The notes under the pieces are model-generated. The model made no database searches. It saw only the letters and a list, made by a program, of their open reading frames with translations, and was not told the origin of the DNA. The translations under genes were made by a program, and so were the position numbers. This document shows, piece after piece, positions 6,117 to 9,466 of a DNA stretch of 9,466 nt; position 1 is the first letter of the stretch, and each line of letters begins with the position of its first letter. Source of the DNA: Gammaproteobacteria bacterium (GTDB lineage: Bacteria; Pseudomonadota; Gammaproteobacteria; GRL18); contig JALTKC010000550.1 in the NCBI GenBank assembly GCA_027076245.1, forward strand, positions 1-9,466, written 5' to 3'.

Positions 6117-7775
6117 TTAATGGCTGTTTAAAGCAATGGTTTCCTGCTTTCTAAGCTTGAGCTGTGAGATTAAAGTTTCTGCGGCCACTTTAAAGTCGGC
6201 GCGATATTTTTTAGAAATAGGGGCGGCACTGGGTAATTTAACCGTTAAAGGATTACGGTGCACCCCACTAATACGAAACTCATAATGCAGATGAGGGCCG
6301 GTTGCCAGGCCGGAACTGCCTACATAACCAATAACCTGTCCCTGTTTGACCCGGCTGCCGTTACGCAGCTTTTTGTTATAAGCGTTCATATGAGCATACA
6401 GGGTCGTATATTTAGAACCATGCTGCAAAATAATAACCCGGCCATAACCACCCTTACGGCCTTTAAAAATCACCTTGCCGTCACCGACTGCCTTAATTGG
6501 TGTGCCACGGGAAGCGGCATAGTCCACACCTTTATGGGCACGAATTTTGTTCAGTACGGGGTGTTTACGCCCTGTAGAAAATCGGGAACTGATACGGGAA
6601 AATGCCACTGGAGTACGTAAGAAGGCTTTACGCATACTCAGACCTTTTTCAGAATAATAGTCGGTATGGCCAGAAGCATCGGTATAACGAATTGCACGAA
6701 ATACCTTACCCTGATTTACAAACTCAGCAGATAATATATTTCCAGAATTTATTTTTTTACCATCCACATATTGCTCTTCATAAAGCACAGCAAAAGAGTC
6801 ACCTTTGCGAATATCCAGTGCAAAATCCACATCCCAGCCAAATATATGGGCTAACTTCATAATCAGGGCACTGTTCAGGCCGGCTTTCTGACCATCGTAA
6901 AATAAGGAGTTATTGATAATCCCGGCAGTAAACTGCTGGCGGGTTTCAATTTCCTTGCTTTTGATTTCAGGTGTATATCCCTTATCATTCCGGCTGATTA
7001 ACAGGGTATCCACCTTGTTAATGTCAAATTCCAGCTGAATTATTTCATTGTGTTCATCCAGGACAATAGAAAAGGTCTGGCCAGGTTTAATTCGGGTTAA
7101 CTGTTTGGCGGCTTTTCCGGAATTAATGATTTTATACAGACTGCTGCTGCTTAAATTATGGCGTTTAAAAATAGCGGATAATGTATCCCCTTTTTTCACC
7201 TTAACCGTCAGAGTTCTGGTATTAACTGAAGCCTCCTCAGCTATTTCTTCTTTAACACTGGATAAAGCTTTATTAAGGGCATTATGGTTAAGCTGTCTGG
7301 CTTTTTTGGGTAAATCTGCAAAAGTTATATGAGTGATAACAGGTGAATTAGAGGTATTGACTGCAGGCATTTTAGTATTTTCTGGCAGAACCTCAATATT
7401 TTTTTCAGATTTCTCAGCTATGCTTGAGTTTTTAGTGACTTCTGAAGCATAAGAAATAATGGGCAGTTCTAAATCGCTGCTGGTCTGACTAATAGATGCA
7501 TCACTTCCTGAAACAGATGGCAGAGCAGCTGATAGCTGTTCTTTATTACTCTTGTTTTGAGAGGTATGGTTTTGAGATAAAAGTTCTGTAGAATCAGAAT
7601 TTGCCAGTAAAGTAGCAGCCATACCTATCATACTGACAGATATAACGGCACTTATAAGCAAAAAACGGCTATTTTTTTTCTTACCGTTAACGATATATCT
7701 GTTTTTATTTTTAAACTTGATATGCCTGTTTGATTCTGAGCTTAAACGAGAGTTTAAAAAAGGTCTGTAATTCAC
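6117..7775 (-). CDS. mepM: LysM/OapA-like and M23 (LytM) murein endopeptidase, MepM-like
   Basis: 552 residues, longer than Escherichia coli MepM (about 440). Order: a basic, Asn/Lys-rich cytoplasmic start (1-37), one membrane helix (about 38-58), a long Ser/Asn/Thr-rich linker (about 60-185), a LysM/OapA-like murein-binding domain (about 189-255, VKVKKGDTLSAIFKRHNL), an intermediate domain, and a C-terminal M23 peptidase (about 392-512). The zinc ligands H414 and D418 (HKGVD) and H497 are present, with the catalytic histidines H462 (LYAH) and H495 (GPHLHYEF), so it should be an active periplasmic DD-endopeptidase cutting murein crosslinks to allow wall growth. Translation begins at a GTG, supported by AAGGA six bases ahead; no nearby in-frame ATG would keep the membrane helix and basic tip. 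It is the first gene of the operon with anmK. The extra length lies in the low-complexity linker. Confidence 0.92.
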   Translation of the reverse strand: MNYRPFLNSRLSSESNRHIKFKNKNRYIVNGKKKNSRFLLISAVISVSMIGMAATLLANSDSTELLSQNHTSQNKSNKEQLSAALPSVSGSDASISQTSSDLELPIISYASEVTKNSSIAEKSEKNIEVLPENTKMPAVNTSNSPVITHITFADLPKKARQLNHNALNKALSSVKEEIAEEASVNTRTLTVKVKKGDTLSAIFKRHNLSSSSLYKIINSGKAAKQLTRIKPGQTFSIVLDEHNEIIQLEFDINKVDTLLISRNDKGYTPEIKSKEIETRQQFTAGIINNSLFYDGQKAGLNSALIMKLAHIFGWDVDFALDIRKGDSFAVLYEEQYVDGKKINSGNILSAEFVNQGKVFRAIRYTDASGHTDYYSEKGLSMRKAFLRTPVAFSRISSRFSTGRKHPVLNKIRAHKGVDYAASRGTPIKAVGDGKVIFKGRKGGYGRVIILQHGSKYTTLYAHMNAYNKKLRNGSRVKQGQVIGYVGSSGLATGPHLHYEFRISGVHRNPLTVKLPSAAPISKKYRADFKVAAETLISQLKLRKQETIALNSH

Positions 7776-7781
7776 GGATAT

Positions 7782-7786
7782 TCCTT
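7782..7786 (-). promoter_or_regulatory. ribosome binding site setting a GTG start for the M23 peptidase gene
   Basis: AAGGA on the minus strand (7786-7782) lies six bases before the GTG at 7775-7773, ideal spacing, and argues for the GTG rather than a downstream codon. Confidence 0.65.
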
Positions 7787-7801
7787 AAATTTTTTAGTTT
7801 A

Positions 7802-7830
7802 AAGATAGCTTCTAATGCCTGTTATTGCAA
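7802..7830 (-). promoter_or_regulatory. promoter of the M23 peptidase-anmK operon
   Basis: On the minus strand TTGCAA (7830-7825), 17 bases, then TATCTT (7807-7802): four of six matches in each box at ideal spacing. Transcription would start near 7795, leaving a leader of about 20 bases that contains the AAGGA site. Confidence 0.5.
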
Positions 7831-7908
7831 TAGATAAATGAAAAAATCAGTCCTTTTTCTTAAATCTTAGCTGAACTGTCTGAAATTTATGGTAACCTTG
7901 TCGCAATT

Positions 7909-7937
7909 TTGACCATTTGATGGTTAAAACTTATACA
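7909..7937 (+). promoter_or_regulatory. promoter of tyrS
   Basis: TTGACC (7909-7914), 17 bases, then TATACA (7932-7937): five and four of six matches. The predicted start near 7944 leaves a leader of almost 100 bases before the preferred tyrS ATG at 8042. The 266-base gap between the divergent genes is otherwise AT-rich, and I see no other gene or clear hairpin in it. Confidence 0.5.
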
Positions 7938-8024
7938 AATTGATTAAAAATGCCAAATAGGTCATGTTTCTGGCTGGTTCAGGCTATAGTTATATAAAGC
8001 AAAAGTACAAACGGGACACTAAAC

Positions 8025-8038
8025 GGGAGTTGAGAGAG
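8025..8038 (+). promoter_or_regulatory. ribosome binding region deciding the tyrS start
   Basis: A purine-rich stretch, GGGAG at 8025-8029 and GAGAGAG at 8032-8038, lies directly before the ATG at 8042. An in-frame ATG at 7964 would add 26 residues but has only AGG two bases ahead, too close for good initiation, so 8042 is preferred. Confidence 0.55.
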
Positions 8039-8041
8039 ACT

Positions 8042-9253
8042 ATGGGCAAAACAAAGGGCAAAATAGAAGAGGCTCTGGAATTAATAAAACGGGGTACTGA
8101 TGAAATTTTACTTGAAGAAGGCCTGATTGAAAAATTAAAAAGCAATAAGCCGCTAATTATCAAGGCTGGTTTTGATCCAACGGCTCCTGATTTACATCTC
8201 GGACATACCGTATTAATAAACAAGCTGCGTCAGTTTCAGGAACTGGGGCATGAAGTCCATTTTCTGATTGGTGATTTTACCGGTATGATAGGCGATCCCA
8301 CGGGAAAAAATGTGACCCGCCAGCCGCTCACCCGTGAGCAGGTTGAAGAAAATGCTAAAACCTATAAAGAGCAGGTTTTTAAAATACTGGATGAAGCAAA
8401 AACTAAAGTGGTTTTTAATTCCCAGTGGATGGGTAAAATGTCTGCTGCGGATCTGATCCAGCTGGCTTCCAATCAGACAGTGGCTCGTATGCTGGAGCGT
8501 GATGATTTCAGTAAACGCTATGCTTCCGGTCAGCCTATCGCAATTCATGAATTTCTGTACCCCATGATCCAGGGCTATGACTCCGTCGCATTAAAGGCAG
8601 ATGTGGAACTGGGGGGGACGGATCAGAAATTTAACCTGTTAATGGGACGGGAATTGCAGAAAGTAAACGGTCAGACACCACAGGTGGTTATTACCATGCC
8701 GATCCTGGAAGGGCTGGATGGTGTGCAGAAAATGTCCAAGTCACTTAATAACTATATTGGTGTGTCTGATACACCAGATGATATGTTTGGTAAGATCATG
8801 TCCGTATCAGATGATTTAATGTGGCGTTATTTTGAACTGCTCAGCTTTAGACCTATGAATGAGATAGAACAGTTTAAAGCCGATGTTGAAGCGGGCAAAA
8901 ATCCAAGAGATATCAAGTTCCTGCTGGCTAAAGAAATCATTGCCCGTTTTCATGATGAAGCGGCAGCAGAAAAGGCTCAGCAGAATTTTATTGACCGATT
9001 TAAAAAGGGCATGGTACCCGAAGATATCCAGGAATTTGAAATGCCATCCAGCGAAGGCAGTCTGGGTATTGCCTATATTCTTAAAGATTCCGGCATGACA
9101 TCCAGTACCGGCGAGGCCATTCGCATGATTAAACAGGGAGCCGTTAAAATAGACGGAGAAAAAGTCACTGATACTAAACTCGCTATAGACAGTGGTACCA
9201 CCAAAGTTTACCAGGTGGGCAAGCGTAAGTTTGCAAAAGTTACTATTAAATAA
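8042..9253 (+). CDS. tyrS: tyrosyl-tRNA synthetase
   Basis: 403 residues from the ATG chosen here. It is a class I synthetase charging tRNA-Tyr with tyrosine in the cytoplasm. The catalytic core holds the HIGH signature as HLGH (52-55) within DPTAPDLHLGHTVLINK, IGDFTGMIGDPTGK (76-89), ELGGTDQKFNLL (189-200) and the KMSKS loop (230-234, exactly KMSKS). The C-terminal 60 or so residues (GEAIRMIKQGAVKIDGEKV and onward) form an S4-type RNA-binding domain. The sequence fits the Pseudomonas-like TyrS subgroup more than Escherichia coli TyrS. A longer in-frame form from 7964 is possible (429 residues), but the added 26 residues do not resemble any synthetase segment and precede the usual family start (IEEALELIKRGTDEILLEEG). 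No intrinsic terminator follows; the next element is a stable-RNA-type promoter. Confidence 0.95.
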   Translation: MGKTKGKIEEALELIKRGTDEILLEEGLIEKLKSNKPLIIKAGFDPTAPDLHLGHTVLINKLRQFQELGHEVHFLIGDFTGMIGDPTGKNVTRQPLTREQVEENAKTYKEQVFKILDEAKTKVVFNSQWMGKMSAADLIQLASNQTVARMLERDDFSKRYASGQPIAIHEFLYPMIQGYDSVALKADVELGGTDQKFNLLMGRELQKVNGQTPQVVITMPILEGLDGVQKMSKSLNNYIGVSDTPDDMFGKIMSVSDDLMWRYFELLSFRPMNEIEQFKADVEAGKNPRDIKFLLAKEIIARFHDEAAAEKAQQNFIDRFKKGMVPEDIQEFEMPSSEGSLGIAYILKDSGMTSSTGEAIRMIKQGAVKIDGEKVTDTKLAIDSGTTKVYQVGKRKFAKVTIK

Positions 9254-9352
9254 CAGTCAAATAAATAGAAATTGTTTTTTATTTTATGCTTGAAAACGCT
9301 CTATAATGCCCTATGTCTATGAAAGAAATATGACAAAATATTAAGAAAACTA

Positions 9353-9380
9353 TTGACGTTCAGAAAACAGGGCGTATAAT
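9353..9380 (+). promoter_or_regulatory. strong stable-RNA-type promoter, probably of an rRNA operon
   Basis: TTGACG (9353-9358), 16 bases, then perfect TATAAT (9375-9380). The 16-base spacer, an AT-rich stretch just upstream (about 9331-9352, UP-element-like) and the discriminator ACACCACTC are all typical of rrn P1 promoters. Placement directly after tyrS matches my memory of Pseudomonas, where tyrS precedes 16S rRNA. A tRNA operon is the main alternative. Another TATAAT, at 9302-9307 and followed by GCCC, may mark an earlier weak promoter but lacks a -35. Confidence 0.7.
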
Positions 9381-9387
9381 ACACCAC

Positions 9388-9466
9388 TCACTCAACGGGG
9401 TTCTGCTTAAAAAGTTCAGAAAACGGTTGAGAAAACAACGACTTAAAAGCGAAGTGATAATTAAGG
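9388..9466 (+). other. transcribed leader of the predicted stable RNA operon (runs off right edge)
   Basis: About 79 bases lie downstream of the predicted start, with no reading frame and no recognisable mature 16S start or tRNA. TGCTTAAAAAG (9403-9413) loosely resembles a boxA antitermination element, and an 11-base sequence, GTTCAGAAAAC, at 9414-9424 repeats one at 9358-9368 inside the promoter. The mature RNA must lie beyond the edge if the promoter call is right. Confidence 0.4.

Noticed and set aside
6258..6620. 120-codon plus-strand open frame opposite the M23 peptidase gene
   Set aside because: It is antisense to the conserved catalytic domain, and its sequence shows no family features.
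7776..8041. Riboswitch or T-box in front of tyrS
   Set aside because: No T-box consensus, specifier stem or antiterminator/terminator pair is visible, and T-boxes are not expected in this kind of organism.
8213..8548. 111-codon minus-strand open frame opposite tyrS
   Set aside because: It is a shadow of the conserved synthetase core, with no ribosome binding site or motif that I recognise.
9254..9300. T-rich stretch after tyrS as an intrinsic terminator
   Set aside because: A T-run is present near 9274-9280, but no stable stem precedes it.
1..9466. Insertion sequence, CRISPR array, phage or defence island
   Set aside because: No transposase, integrase, regular spacer array, target-site duplication or defence-family protein was seen; nearly all DNA is accounted for by housekeeping genes.

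Overview
The window reads as a piece of an AT-leaning gammaproteobacterial chromosome. The genus cannot be read from it. The gene order hemJ / argC / membrane coiled-coil protein / bactofilin / erpA / anmK / M23 peptidase / tyrS / probable rRNA operon resembles, from memory, the order in Pseudomonas and related Gammaproteobacteria. Two genes look like additions to that backbone: a TlpA-like thioredoxin between hemJ and argC, and a short-type citrate synthase between erpA and anmK. No mobile element, CRISPR array or phage gene is visible.

Left part (1-864): a minus-strand pair, a membrane-anchored thioredoxin-fold protein followed 11 bases later by the start of hemJ, which runs off the left edge. 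A 213-base divergent intergenic region with promoter-like boxes and a 15-base direct repeat leads to argC.

Centre (865-4886, plus strand): argC (arginine biosynthesis), then a one-TM coiled-coil protein of the DUF6776 type overlapping a bactofilin by 14 bases. Next comes erpA (Fe-S carrier) behind its own strong promoter, with an IscR type 1-like match on the -35 region, and a clear intrinsic terminator. Last is a type I (short) citrate synthase.

Right part (4887-9466): a convergent gap with a REP-like perfect palindrome. A minus-strand operon then follows, made of a LysM/OapA-M23 murein endopeptidase (GTG start) and anmK, which recycles anhydroMurNAc. A 266-base divergent region holds one sigma70-type promoter per direction, then tyrS. 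The last ~100 bases hold a strong stable-RNA-type promoter and its leader, with the RNA gene itself beyond the edge.

Functionally this is mostly housekeeping: heme, arginine, Fe-S, tyrosyl-tRNA and central carbon. A cell-envelope theme also runs through it: bactofilin scaffold, membrane coiled-coil partner, murein endopeptidase and murein recycling kinase lie within about 6 kb. That neighbourhood is the most interesting hypothesis here. I see no clearly novel system.
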